Numbered from the stretch's first letter, positions 1 to 9,059 are shown. The stretch is 64,000 nt of DNA from Streptomonospora salina (GCF_014204715.1 NZ_JACHLY010000001.1:2697001-2761000); one strand, 5' to 3'. A program made the numbers and translations. The notes: generated from the letters alone by a model not told the origin.

Positions 1-1
1 G

Positions 2-2377
2 ACGGTACAGCAGCGGCTGCAGGCCCTCCCACCGGCCGCCGAGGAGATGCTCAGCCTGCCCGCCCCGGCCCTGCGCCGCTGGGCCAACGGCAACCCGCCC
101 GCCGACGTGGCCGACGTCGACACCGCCCACGACCCCGCCGAGCCCGACACCCAGAACGCGACGATGCGAGTGGTGCGCTACCGCGGACGCGAGGACATCG
201 CGGTCATCCCCGCCTCGGCAATCCGCCCCGGCGACACCGTCGTCCTGCCCACATCCGCGGGCGGATGCGACGCCTACGGGTGGAACCCCGACTCCCGCGC
301 CCCCGTGATCGACATCGGCGACCTGGCCCTGCGCCGCCATCGCCCCCACCTGCGCATCCACCCGGCCCTGCCCACCGTGCTGCAACCGGCACCCGGAGAA
401 CCGGCCACAGACCCCGGCCCCCCGGAGGCCGACGCGCTTGAGCGCATCCGTCCCCTGCTGGAGATCCTGCAGGAGCGCGACCCCGACGCCGCCGTGCGCG
501 GGGCCGACTTCGCCCACGCCCTCACACCGCCCCCCGCTGTGGACGCCGAACCGCTGTTCGCCACCCGCGCCCGGCGCCTGCTGCAGGTGCTGACCGACCT
601 CGCCGCTGCCGGCCCCCGCCGCCTCAACGCCGCCCTCCTTCCCGAATCTGAGGGTGCAGCCGGGGCGGTGGTGCTCTCGACAGCCGGGGCCGGCGCCGGC
701 GACGACGACACCTCCTCGGCCTCCACCGCCCCGGCCCCCGTCGAGCTCGACGAACACCAGCACGCGGTGGCCGACCAGGCCGCCGCCTTCGCCCGCGCCC
801 TCGGCCTCGACGACCACACGGTCCACGCCCTCTGGCTGGCCGGGCGCCACCATGACGAGGGAAAGCGCGACCCCCGGTTCCAAGCCATGCTGCGCGGGCT
901 GCCCGCCGACGCCCTGGACGGGCTGCCCGCATTGGCCAAGTCCGGCTTCAACCCCGCCGACCGCACCGCCTACCGCCAGGCGCTGGCCCGTTCGGGCTAC
1001 CCGCCCGGGCTGCGCCATGAGGCCCTGTCGGCGCGCATCGCCGCCGCCCTGCTCGACCAACACGGCTACGACGTCGACCGCGACCTCGTGCTGCACCTGA
1101 TCGCCACCCACCACGGCCGCGCCCGCCCGCTGATCACCCCCGTGCTCGACCCCGAACCGCCCGCGATCCCGCTGCCTACCGGGCTGGAGGCCATCACCGC
1201 GGCCAACGGGCTCGACCGGAACCAGCCGGACCGCTTCGCCCGGCTCCAGCAGCGCTACGGGCCCTGGCACCTGTGCCTACTGGAAGCGGTGGTGCGCATG
1301 GCCGACATCTGGTGCTCGGCCGGACACACCCTCACCACCCAAACCGCCCCCACCATCCCCCGAAGCCGGCCCCCCGCGCCCGCCCGGCCGCAGCCGGAAC
1401 ACACCGTGACCCTGCCCGCCCTGGACGGACGCGACCCCCTCGGGTTCCTCGCTGCCCTGGGGCTGCTGCGCCTGCTCACCGACCACACCGACCAAACGGC
1501 CGCGCTCGCCTTCGACCCCGCCACCGCCACCGCGCACCTCACCAGCCCGCTGCCGAGCCTGGAGGCCATTGCCCAGCAACTGCACACCCTCGTCACCGAG
1601 CTCGGCGTGGACCGGCTGCTGCCCGACGCCCCGCCCCACTGGCCACCCCAGCAGGCTTCAGACAGTGCCGCCGACCCCCTGCGGGTGCCTCACGATCGTG
1701 TGCCAGCCTTCATCGAAGACGCACTGGCAATGGCTGACGCGACCGTCGAGCAGGCGGCAGTGCGGCGATGGCTGCCGACCATCCTCACCGAGCTAGCCTC
1801 CGACACCCACAGGCCGCCTCGCGCCGCCCTAACTCCCTACATGGCGCCTGCAGGAAAGCAGACCGTTGTCACGTTCTTCAAAGCACCGCTCCTCGAGGTT
1901 CGCAACCGTCCCCGTCTGCTTGAGGAAGCGCTGCGGGCGTGGCGGCGTGTGGAGGGCACCACGGGGGAGTACCTCGACCACCGCGCCATTCGCATGGCCG
2001 GCGATACGCCCCTCGGCAAGGCGGCCCATGCCTCGGTGCCCGGCGCAACCTGGCTGGCCACCCACGCTCTACCCCTGCTGCGTCTGACCGGCGACGCGCG
2101 CGGCGCCTCCGCCACCTTGTGGCACCGCATCCGCCGTCGGCGCATCATGGCGTGGCCGATCTGGGAGCCGTCGCTCGATGCCCATGCCGTCCAGGCACTA
2201 CTGGCCCACCCCCATCTGCGCCCCGACCTCGACCTGACCGGCACCGAACCTGTAGTGACCGCCAATCGCCACCGCATCGCGCCACTGGAGGTCATCACGC
2301 TAGGTGCGGCACAGCGTCGTCCAATCGGCGTCAAGAATGCCGGTGTCCTGGCCCCGATTCCGGTGCAACTGCGATGA
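2..2377 (+). CDS. cas3: Type I-G CRISPR Cas3, C-terminal part (HD nuclease plus Cas3-extension)
   Basis: The frame is open from base 2, so this is the C-terminal part of a larger protein whose helicase half lies left of the window. A middle domain has the HD-nuclease pattern: DEHQHAV, then AGRHHDEGK, then ATHHGRARPL, the expected metal-binding His and Asp residues of Cas3 HD. It should nick and degrade DNA recruited by Cascade. After the HD domain, about 320 residues begin TLPALDGRDPLGFLAALGLL, resembling the Cas3-extension/Csx17-type module of actinobacterial type I-G (I-U) systems. Helicase-then-HD order is typical of this subtype. It lies 165 bases upstream of an array on the same strand. 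Cas7, Cas5/6 and Cas8 homologues would be expected to the left but are not visible. Confidence 0.85.
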   Translation, partial: TVQQRLQALPPAAEEMLSLPAPALRRWANGNPPADVADVDTAHDPAEPDTQNATMRVVRYRGREDIAVIPASAIRPGDTVVLPTSAGGCDAYGWNPDSRAPVIDIGDLALRRHRPHLRIHPALPTVLQPAPGEPATDPGPPEADALERIRPLLEILQERDPDAAVRGADFAHALTPPPAVDAEPLFATRARRLLQVLTDLAAAGPRRLNAALLPESEGAAGAVVLSTAGAGAGDDDTSSASTAPAPVELDEHQHAVADQAAAFARALGLDDHTVHALWLAGRHHDEGKRDPRFQAMLRGLPADALDGLPALAKSGFNPADRTAYRQALARSGYPPGLRHEALSARIAAALLDQHGYDVDRDLVLHLIATHHGRARPLITPVLDPEPPAIPLPTGLEAITAANGLDRNQPDRFARLQQRYGPWHLCLLEAVVRMADIWCSAGHTLTTQTAPTIPRSRPPAPARPQPEHTVTLPALDGRDPLGFLAALGLLRLLTDHTDQTAALAFDPATATAHLTSPLPSLEAIAQQLHTLVTELGVDRLLPDAPPHWPPQQASDSAADPLRVPHDRVPAFIEDALAMADATVEQAAVRRWLPTILTELASDTHRPPRAALTPYMAPAGKQTVVTFFKAPLLEVRNRPRLLEEALRAWRRVEGTTGEYLDHRAIRMAGDTPLGKAAHASVPGATWLATHALPLLRLTGDARGASATLWHRIRRRRIMAWPIWEPSLDAHAVQALLAHPHLRPDLDLTGTEPVVTANRHRIAPLEVITLGAAQRRPIGVKNAGVLAPIPVQLR

Positions 2378-2542
2378 TCCGCGCCGCCAGACGATTGCCA
2401 GCGGCCACCGCGGCCGCGAACCGCAAGTGCCCACCAAATCCCCGGGAGGTTCCTAAGCAAAAATCGCCACAAATCACCCATCGAGACGGGCTCTCATACT
2501 CGCTCGCAACACCCGAATCCGTATCGGTCCAGGTCGAGTGCT
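2378..2542 (+). promoter_or_regulatory. Probable leader of the type I-G CRISPR array
   Basis: This 165-base gap between the cas3 stop and the first repeat is the likely leader. It has an A/T-richer core (about 2455-2515) in otherwise very GC-rich DNA. The repeats end in GTTGAAGG, like the TTGAA-type 3' ends of many CRISPR repeats, so plus-strand transcription from this side is expected. No clear -35/-10 pair was seen. Confidence 0.5.
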
Positions 2543-3535
2543 GTGTCCACGTCTCCAGAGGGGACGTCCACGTTGAAGGAGCGCCTGGACGTCGTTGTTG
2601 GTGGCGGCGATCATCGTGTCCGCGGCCCCACCGGCGTCGTTCACGTTGAAGGGAGCCCGACCGGATCGGCGAGTGATGGCGCGATGTAACGTCCACGGCC
2701 CCAGAGGGGGCGTCCACGTTGAAGGACCCCCGGCTCCCCTGCCAAACAGCTCACCGACCAAGTGTCCACGGCCGCAGAGCGCCGTCCGCCCACGTCGAAG
2801 GTCGTGTACCCCGTTTGGCTCCGCGGCTTCCTGGAGCCCCCACAGCTCCCGAAGGGCTGTCCACATTGAAGACGCCAGATGCTGGGCGGCCGCGACGGCG
2901 TGTCCACGGCCCGAGAGGGGGGTCCCCGTTGAAGGTATGGCGATGAGCACCGGGACCAGCTCGATAGCTTCGTGTCCACCTCCCCAGAGAGGCCGTCCAC
3001 GTTGAAGGGAGCCCTGCAACTGTCCCCGCAGCGCCGCCAACGAGCATCCATGGCCCCAGAGGGGCTGTCCACGTTGAAGGCGCCGCGACGGGGCCACAAT
3101 CTTCGTCAGGGAGACGTATCCACGGCCCCAAAGGGGGCCGTGGACGTTGAAGGTATCGCCAGGTGGGTGAGGGGTTGCGGCGATGTCGCCATTGGTATGA
3201 ACGTGCAGGTGTACCTTCGACTCCGAAGGAGCCGTCCTCGTTGAAGGTGGGTCGGGGGCGATACTGGGCTCAAGCAGACGATGTCGCCACAGCTCCAGAG
3301 AGGCCGTCCACGTTGAAGGTGCGTGACCTGCCTGTCGAAATCGACGATGTCCAGGGTGTCTACGGCCTCAGAGGGGGCATCCACGTTGAAGGTACTGCGA
3401 GGTTTGCGATACCCGATACAGGCCGGAGCCGACGGCCCCAGAAGGGGCCGTCCACGTTGAAGGGGCTGCTGGTACGTGGGGCACCTGATCGCTGACTAGT
3501 GTCCACGGCCCCGGCGAGGCCGTCCACATTGACGA
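2543..3535 (+). CRISPR. Type I-G CRISPR array, 14 divergent ~37-base repeats
   Basis: Fourteen repeat units start at about 2543, 2616, 2689, 2762, 2836, 2900, 2972, 3044, 3116, 3211, 3283, 3356, 3427 and 3499. They begin GTGTCCAC, carry an inverted pair ACGGCCCC...GGGGCCGT around AGAG, and end CGTTGAAGG. Most are 37 bases (range 36-40). Spacers are 34-36 bases except the one after the ninth repeat, about 57 bases. Few repeats match the consensus exactly. The fourth has about three extra bases, and the last ends TTGACGA instead of TTGAAGG. Several changes fall in both stem arms and keep pairing. The array follows a type I-G cas3. Open reading frames crossing it on both strands are artefacts of the repeats. 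Confidence 0.92.
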
Positions 3536-3565
3536 CAGACTGCATCGGAAGCCGGGCAGCACGCT

Positions 3566-4414
3566 TCAGGCGTCGCCTTCGGGCGGAGGCGGGCCGGCGC
3601 TCAGGAGGCCGAGCACCGTGTCCAGGTCGGCAGTGGGATCGTCCTTGAGCGGCGTCCACAGGCGCAGGATGTCGGCGATGTCGTCCAGGGCTTCGCCTGG
3701 CAGGCCGGCGTCGGTGAGGGCCCGCGCGGTGTCGTCCAGTTCGGGGTGCCAGCGCCATGCGCGCGCCGCGACGCCGGGGAGCTGTTCCGGGTTCGCGGCC
3801 GGGTGCGGCGCGGCGGCGGCGAGCGACGTCAGATGGTCGTCCACACCGTGCTGGGTGGCCATGGCGTGCGCCAGTGCCCCCAGCGTGCGTGTCGCCTTCT
3901 GCGCGACGGTGTGCGACAGCTTCAGCGCCGACGCCCGTCCCGGCACATCGTCGAGCTCGGTGATCTCCACGGCGGTGCCGAGGAGCTCGGCCGCCCTGTG
4001 GCGGGAGTCCGGTGGACCGGAGAGGAACATGCGTGTGCGAGCGCCGTCGCGGGGCGGAGGGCCGACGATGCAGGCGTCGATCATGTCGGCACCGACCTTG
4101 CCCACGTCGTCGGCCAGGGTCTGTGCCCGGTCGGGGCGTATCGCATTGGCGTCGATGTAGAGCCCGTCCCGGAAACCCGCTGTCATAAGCGCGGCGGCGA
4201 CGTCCTCGGCGGCGGCCGGGTCGACGACGGACAGGATGACGTCGCATTCGGCCAGATCAGTGATCGACGCCGAGTGCAACCCGGCCTGATCGGCGCGTTC
4301 GCGGGTGCCGGCGCTGCGCCCGTCGGGGCACCACAGCACCTCGGTGTCGAGGCGGGTGGCGATGGCCGCTCCCATCTGGCCGGGGTGGAGTAGTCCGACG
4401 CGGGAACGCATCAC
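3566..4414 (-). CDS. NAD(P)-dependent oxidoreductase (6-phosphogluconate dehydrogenase-like, DUF1932)
   Basis: 282 residues. The N-terminus VGLLHPGQMGAAIATRL is a Rossmann dinucleotide fold with the GxxxxGxxG turn of the 6-phosphogluconate/3-hydroxyisobutyrate dehydrogenase superfamily. The first ~150 residues form the NAD(P) domain (DVILSVVDPAAAEDVAAAL, then DACIVGPPPRDG). The C-terminal half is helical, with LKLSHTVAQKATRTLGAL resembling DUF1932 of short superfamily members. It is probably a soluble dehydrogenase or imine-reductase-like enzyme; the substrate is unknown. The ORF opens MM, so the start could be 4414 or 4411. It ends 30 bases from the CRISPR array and is divergent from the HAD gene. 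Nothing ties it to CRISPR function. Confidence 0.8.
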   Translation of the reverse strand: MMRSRVGLLHPGQMGAAIATRLDTEVLWCPDGRSAGTRERADQAGLHSASITDLAECDVILSVVDPAAAEDVAAALMTAGFRDGLYIDANAIRPDRAQTLADDVGKVGADMIDACIVGPPPRDGARTRMFLSGPPDSRHRAAELLGTAVEITELDDVPGRASALKLSHTVAQKATRTLGALAHAMATQHGVDDHLTSLAAAAPHPAANPEQLPGVAARAWRWHPELDDTARALTDAGLPGEALDDIADILRLWTPLKDDPTADLDTVLGLLSAGPPPPEGDA

Positions 4415-4885
4415 TGCTCCACCGCCGCTGCAGCCGCCGGAAAGGAGACCAGCGTCTCGTGAACCTGCTCGTGTACAGCGCGTACCGGTGGTTGAGTGCT
4501 CAATCGGGGGCGCTCCAATAGCGTTTCGAACAGTGGAGAGCTTCTTCCGTTTCCCGGGTGCGGCCCATCACGGCCAGACGGCGGGCTTTGATCTTGGCAG
4601 CACGGATGCGTCCTATGCTGCTTCCTGTTACGGGATACTCATCGCTGGCAGTCACGGCGCGAGCGCAGACGCCCGGCCAGGTTGGTGGCGCGGTTCCCCA
4701 TCTCCGCGCCAGCGTCGGCTGGTGTCAGCGGCAAGTACGGTGAACGCCGAGGGGACTGATAGAACCCTTTCGGGGATATCCGAGGAGCTGTTCTCACGCT
4801 CTCCGCCCTAAGCGGGGGTGCTGGGCCAGTTGCCCGCCCGGTTGCCGCTTAGTCCGATCGTCCCTTATCCACTGCTGGAAGTCGC
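4415..4885. promoter_or_regulatory. Divergent intergenic region with a structured element
   Basis: 471 bases between divergent genes with no credible coding sequence. The only clear structure is an inverted repeat, CTAAGCGG (4808-4815) and CCGCTTAG (4845-4852), enclosing a GC-rich loop that contains a smaller GGGC/GCCC pairing. It ends 33 bases upstream of the HAD start, so it could be a 5'-leader hairpin or an operator for that gene. No convincing sigma-70 promoter was recognised. Confidence 0.4.
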
Positions 4886-5533
4886 ATGATTCGTTCCGTC
4901 GTCTTCGACGTGGGAGAGACCCTTCTCGACGACACCGCCGAGTGGGGGCGGTGGGCCGATTGGATCGGCGTACCCCGCCATACCTTCTCCTCCGTTCTGG
5001 GGGCGGTAACCGCGGCCGGCAGGAACAACGCGGAGACCTTCGAGTACTTCCGCCCCGACTTCGACCTGGCCCGCGAACGTGAACGCCGAGAGCAGGCCGG
5101 ACTGGGTGAGCACATCACCGAGTCTGACCTGTACGACGACGTCCGTCCCGCGCTCAAGGCACTGCGCGGTTGCGGCCTGTGGGTGGGGATCGCCGGCAAC
5201 CAGACGGCACACGCAGCAGAGCTGCTGCGAGCCCTGGAGCTTCCCGCCGATGCCATCGCCACGTCAGGGCAATGGGGCATCGCCAAGCCCGACCCCGGTT
5301 TCTTCGCCAAGGTCCAGGAGTTCGCGCCCGGGGCCGCACACGAGATCCTCTATGTCGGTGACCACCGCGACAACGACCTTCGTCCCGCTCGGGAAGCCGG
5401 GTTGCAGGCCGCGCTGATTCGACGCGGGCCCTGGGGATACCTCTGGGGCCGCGAGCCGGACGTCCAGGCGGAGGCGACCTGGGTGATCGACTCGCTGCAG
5501 GAGCTTCCCGGCCTCGCCTCGACTGCTGGCTAG
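4886..5533 (+). CDS. HAD-superfamily hydrolase
   Basis: 215 residues. HAD motifs appear in order: motif I VVFDVGETLLD near residue 5, motif II GIAGNQT near 98, motif III lysine in WGIAKPDP near 131, and motif IV YVGDHRDND near 157. Motif I has Gly where most phosphatases have the second Asp (DxG, not DxD), as in the DVGxTL branch of the family. A helical cap fits between motifs I and II. It is likely a soluble phosphatase or dehalogenase-like enzyme of unknown substrate. GGAAG precedes the ATG. Its stop overlaps the convergent regulator's stop by about four bases. Confidence 0.85.
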   Translation: MIRSVVFDVGETLLDDTAEWGRWADWIGVPRHTFSSVLGAVTAAGRNNAETFEYFRPDFDLARERERREQAGLGEHITESDLYDDVRPALKALRGCGLWVGIAGNQTAHAAELLRALELPADAIATSGQWGIAKPDPGFFAKVQEFAPGAAHEILYVGDHRDNDLRPAREAGLQAALIRRGPWGYLWGREPDVQAEATWVIDSLQELPGLASTAG

Positions 5534-6798
5534 CCGGCCGGATCGATCAGTGCCGCATCCGCGAAGTCCTGTGCGGCGACCGCGGCCGGCCCGCCCTCCC
5601 GGGCAATCGTTCTGACCACCTGCCGAACGTGAGGATGCACCCGGATGTGTTCAGGTGCGATCTTCAGCGCTGTCCCCAACGAGTCGACGGCCAACTCCGA
5701 GCGGCCGCACTGAAACTGCGCACGAGCGATGTCCACGTACAAGTGGGAACGACGCTCCGCAGGAAGATCGGGCGGAGGAGTCCACCCCGCTGCAGCGGCC
5801 AAGGCGTCGTCCGGCTCCTCCATGTCCAGTGCCAACGTGACCCGATGGATACGCAGAGAGGCAGGCCCGAATGCGGTGCCGTCATAGACGCCTTCATGGA
5901 CCCGCTGCGCGTGGGTTCTCGCTTCGGCGAGGTGTTCCGAGGCGCGGTCGCGATGCTTGGCGCGGGCCGACATGACCGCTGCGCGCATGTGCAACGCGCC
6001 GAATGCCGCTGCCGCTCGGAGGGACGTCGACGGGTTCACCTGCGTCGCGGCCTTCTCCAGCATGCGTCGTCCCGCCTCGAAGTGCTGACGTTCATTGACC
6101 GCGAAGAAGGTCTCGGCTCGTACATAGTCGGCGGCAGCGGACGTCGCCTCGTCGTGGGATTGGTCGGCGGCCCAGCGCAAGACTTGGATGAGGCGCCCTG
6201 AGAGGTCGTACATGCCGTACTTCGCGGCGATCGCGTCAGCAGAGCGGTAGGTCTGCGCCAGCATCCGCGCCGCTTCAGTGCGCTGCCGGCCACTCGACAT
6301 GAGGAGCGCCCGTGTGAGTTCGGGAATCAGGGCAGGAAGTTCATCGAGAAGACGGGCGTATTGCGAATCGAGCCGCCACGTCACAACAGCGGACGCCGCG
6401 CTGCGAAGCTCGGCCATCGGTCGCACAGGTCCGTCCTCCGGCGTGTCGTAGACATCGACGAGCTTGCGGACCGGCGCGATCACTGATGGCGACAGGTACG
6501 GCGTGGCCGGACGGTCTTCCGCGTGCGCTTTGATCCCGTCGAGGACGATTCGTTTTTTATCAGGCCTGGTCAGCTGGCGATACCCCGAGACGACTTGGGA
6601 GACCATCGGCTGGGAAAGGCCGGTGATGCGCCCGATCTCCTCCTGTCGGAGTTCGGTGTGGCGAGCAAGCAGGATGACCAGCGCGCGTGCATCTTCCAGG
6701 TGCAGTGCGCGTGTGACCTCGGGATGTGACCAGAAGTCCTGGGGGATGCAATGGCAGGCGCGCACTGACACGTCGCGACCACAGTTTGCGCAGGTCAC
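5530..6798 (-). CDS. HTH regulator with N-terminal zinc ribbon and TPR-like C-terminus
   Basis: 422 residues from a GTG start, with AAGGAG about nine bases upstream. The first 16 residues hold CANCG...CHC, a likely zinc-binding cluster. Residues about 40-75 form an XRE-type helix-turn-helix (RQEEIGRITGLSQPMVSQVV). The remaining ~330 residues are helical and Ala/Arg/Leu-rich, as in the TPR-like sensor half of large actinobacterial XRE regulators (for example RADAIAAKYGMYDLSGRL-type helices). It is probably a transcription factor that binds a peptide or small ligand. It is convergent with the HAD gene and divergent from the gene at 7086. Its target is unknown. Confidence 0.75.
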   Translation of the reverse strand: MTCANCGRDVSVRACHCIPQDFWSHPEVTRALHLEDARALVILLARHTELRQEEIGRITGLSQPMVSQVVSGYRQLTRPDKKRIVLDGIKAHAEDRPATPYLSPSVIAPVRKLVDVYDTPEDGPVRPMAELRSAASAVVTWRLDSQYARLLDELPALIPELTRALLMSSGRQRTEAARMLAQTYRSADAIAAKYGMYDLSGRLIQVLRWAADQSHDEATSAAADYVRAETFFAVNERQHFEAGRRMLEKAATQVNPSTSLRAAAAFGALHMRAAVMSARAKHRDRASEHLAEARTHAQRVHEGVYDGTAFGPASLRIHRVTLALDMEEPDDALAAAAGWTPPPDLPAERRSHLYVDIARAQFQCGRSELAVDSLGTALKIAPEHIRVHPHVRQVVRTIAREGGPAAVAAQDFADAALIDPAG

Positions 6799-6991
6799 AG
6801 GCGCATTCTCCTTGGCCGATGAGTATTACGGGATATTGCAGATCCTATTGCGCGGTGCAATGGCTCGTGCGCCCTCGACTCTCGAAACTAGTGGGCATGA
6901 CCTTGAGTTACTCCTTCCCACTGAGTTCAGTGACCAGCACGGAGCGGCACGCCCAATCGGGGTGCCCGGATTGTCAGGTTCGGACGAAGCA

Positions 6992-7025
6992 CGAAGCTCA
7001 TCAGCTTCGCCCTGATTGATCAATC
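6992..7025. promoter_or_regulatory. Hairpin plus 12-base palindrome in a divergent intergenic region
   Basis: The 6799-7085 gap lies between the divergent HTH regulator and the tandem-repeat protein. It contains CGAAGCT-CATC-AGCTTCG (6992-7009), a 7-base stem with a 4-base loop. Five bases later is GATTGATCAATC (7014-7025), a perfect 12-base palindrome. The palindrome would suit a dimeric regulator, possibly the neighbouring HTH protein. That link is inference. Confidence 0.4.
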
Positions 7026-7085
7026 GCGCATCGAGACGTGCGCATTACAGGTTTGTGCTTCCCAACCGGCCTGAGAGATGCGGAT

Positions 7086-7667
7086 ATGAACGCCGACGTA
7101 CCCGAAGCCCTAGTGCGCTTGCGCGCGCGGTATCCGCAGTGGGACATCCGCTATCACCCCGCCGCCTGCGTCCCCGAGGAAGGCGTGTTCGTCGCCTGCC
7201 GCGTGCCCGCCCCGGACACCGCCCTGGGCCTGCTGGCTGTGGCCGCCACCGACGAGCGCGACATGTGCCGCCGCCTGGCGATCCACGACCGGCTCGCGCG
7301 CCGAATGGCCGACGTGGCGCCCGCCAGGTATCGGGCGGAGTTCACCGATCCGGAGGATGCCGTCGTCCGGATCCGCCGCCAACATCCCCGGTGGCGGATC
7401 CGCTACGAGAGTGCCCCCGGCGGCGGCCGGTTCGTGGCCACCCGGTCCCTTCCCCCTTGGCAGGTGGCCCTGGGGCTGCTGGAGACCGTGACCGCCGACA
7501 ACGCCACCGATCTGGCCCACCGCCTGGCCTACCAGGACGCCCTCGCCGCCGGCGCGGACGCGGTGATCCAGGGCATCGACATCGATCCCGACGCCCTGGA
7601 CGAGGACGCCGCCGACCTGGTCGCCGGCTGCGAAGACCTGCTGCGCCAGGCCGCCGAGAACTCCTGA
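7086..7667 (+). CDS. Hypothetical protein with two internal repeats
   Basis: 193 residues. The ATG at 7086 is preferred over the in-frame one at 7038 because GAGAG lies just upstream and the repeat begins soon after. Two units of about 75 residues align: LRARYPQWDIRYHP...FVACRVP...ALGLLAVAATDERDMCRRLA and IRRQHPRWRIRYES...FVATRSLP...ALGLLETVTADNATDLAHRLA. Each looks like a small alpha/beta unit followed by a helix. The acidic C-terminus lacks repeats. No signal peptide or membrane segment is visible. It lies 48 bases before the P450 pair and may be in the same operon. I do not recognise a function. Confidence 0.6.
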   Translation: MNADVPEALVRLRARYPQWDIRYHPAACVPEEGVFVACRVPAPDTALGLLAVAATDERDMCRRLAIHDRLARRMADVAPARYRAEFTDPEDAVVRIRRQHPRWRIRYESAPGGGRFVATRSLPPWQVALGLLETVTADNATDLAHRLAYQDALAAGADAVIQGIDIDPDALDEDAADLVAGCEDLLRQAAENS

Positions 7668-7715
7668 CCCCGGTCGGACCCTCTCCCCCCGTTTCCTGCG
7701 TGAAAGCAACCCCCC

Positions 7716-9059
7716 ATGCCGCTGCCCCCTGACCCCCCGCCGCCGCTGTTGCGGCTGGACGATCCCGCCCTGGACCTGCCCACCGCCCTCGACACCCTGC
7801 CTGAGGAGCACTTCCAGCGCGGACTCATCCCCGTCGAGCTGGAAAAAGGCGTGCCCGCCTGGCTCATGATCACCCTGGACTGCCTCCAGCGCGTCCTCAA
7901 AGACGAACAGCGCTACGCCCGCGACCCCCGCGCCTGGCACGACCTCTGGAACGGCACCATCCCCGCCACCAGCCCGCTGCAGGCGCTGTATCCGCCCCGC
8001 AAAAACGCCCTGTCGGTCGACGGCACCGAACACACCCGGCTACGCGAGGCCGTGACCGGAGCACTGGAGGACGTCGCGCTGTCCCGCGTCCCCCACCAGG
8101 TCAGCGAGACCGCCGATGTCGTCATCGACGGGTTCTGTACCCGCGGCGAGGCCGACGTGGTCTCCGAATACGCCTCCGTGCTGCCGCTGCTGGTGCTGTG
8201 CCGCCTGTTCGGCATGGACCAGTCCGCGGGGCTGCGGGTGGGCATGGCCATGCAGCGCCTCTGGGACGGCCAAGCCGACGCCGGCCACGCCCACCACCAG
8301 CTCCAGGACCTCCTGATCGGCCACGCCGCCCACCGCCGCGCCCACCCGGGCCGCGACATCACCACCGGCATGATCACCCGCGGCCTCGACGACGAAGAGA
8401 TCCGCGACCAGCTCGCGCTGATCATGGCCGCCGCCCACGACCCCATCGCCCACACCGTCACCAACACCCTCGCCGACCTGCTCCAGACGTCGCGGCTGCA
8501 CATGGTCGGCTCCACCTGGCTGATCAGCGAAACCCTCAACCACGGGATCTGGCACCACCCGCCCCTGGAGACCCTCGTCGGCCGGTTCCCCACCGTCGAC
8601 GGCCTCGAACTGGGCGGCTACCGGCTGCGCCGGGGCGACTGCCTGGTCATGGGCTTCGGCGCCGCCCAGCGCCACCAGCTGCGCACCACACCGCCCGGAC
8701 CCTCCAACCGGGCCTACCCGGTGTTCGGCATGGGCCCGCACGGCTGCCCCCGGCTGGGCCGCGACATCGCCCTGTCCACCGCCCAGACCGGGGTCGAGCG
8801 CCTCCAGCAGCGCCTGCCCGACCTGCGCCTGAGCCAAGAACCCGCACAACGGCGCGCCTCCACGGTCATCGCCGGACGCCGCGCCCTACCCGTCACCTTC
8901 ACCCCCGCCCGCCCCCTCACCGCACCCGCCGCTACACACCAGGAGAACCCGTGGAATCCCTCCCCCGCCCCACGTCGCGCATCCGCCTCGAACTCGACGA
9001 CCCCGCCACCAACACGCAGCGTCTTCGCGAAGCTGGCCCGGTGGCTGCGGTCGAGCTAG
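7716..9059 (+). CDS. Cytochrome P450 lacking the ExxR arginine (CYP157-like)
   Basis: 447 residues. The heme loop FGMGPHGCPRLGRDIA carries the cysteine ligand. The I-helix region MAAAHDPIAHTVTN is divergent, without the acid-Thr pair. The K-helix reads ISETLNHG, so the near-invariant ExxR is ExxN. A similar ExxR loss is known in actinobacterial CYP157 enzymes, which often pair with an ordinary P450; here a canonical P450 follows at once. The last ~108 bases overlap the next gene's start in another frame, giving a Ser/Pro/Arg-rich tail probably outside the P450 fold. It may be an oxygenase or a non-catalytic heme partner. The substrate is unknown. Confidence 0.75.
   Translation: MPLPPDPPPPLLRLDDPALDLPTALDTLPEEHFQRGLIPVELEKGVPAWLMITLDCLQRVLKDEQRYARDPRAWHDLWNGTIPATSPLQALYPPRKNALSVDGTEHTRLREAVTGALEDVALSRVPHQVSETADVVIDGFCTRGEADVVSEYASVLPLLVLCRLFGMDQSAGLRVGMAMQRLWDGQADAGHAHHQLQDLLIGHAAHRRAHPGRDITTGMITRGLDDEEIRDQLALIMAAAHDPIAHTVTNTLADLLQTSRLHMVGSTWLISETLNHGIWHHPPLETLVGRFPTVDGLELGGYRLRRGDCLVMGFGAAQRHQLRTTPPGPSNRAYPVFGMGPHGCPRLGRDIALSTAQTGVERLQQRLPDLRLSQEPAQRRASTVIAGRRALPVTFTPARPLTAPAATHQENPWNPSPAPRRASASNSTTPPPTRSVFAKLARWLRSS

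Noticed and set aside
2331-3495. Several reading frames of 90-200 codons across 2.3-3.5 kb on both strands
   Set aside because: They run through the repeats of the type I-G array and repeat the same peptide (for example LQRGRPLW and STLKG); they are artefacts of the array.
4305-4811. A 168-codon plus-strand frame between the oxidoreductase and HAD genes
   Set aside because: Its composition is poor, it starts inside the minus-strand gene, and there is no ribosome site.
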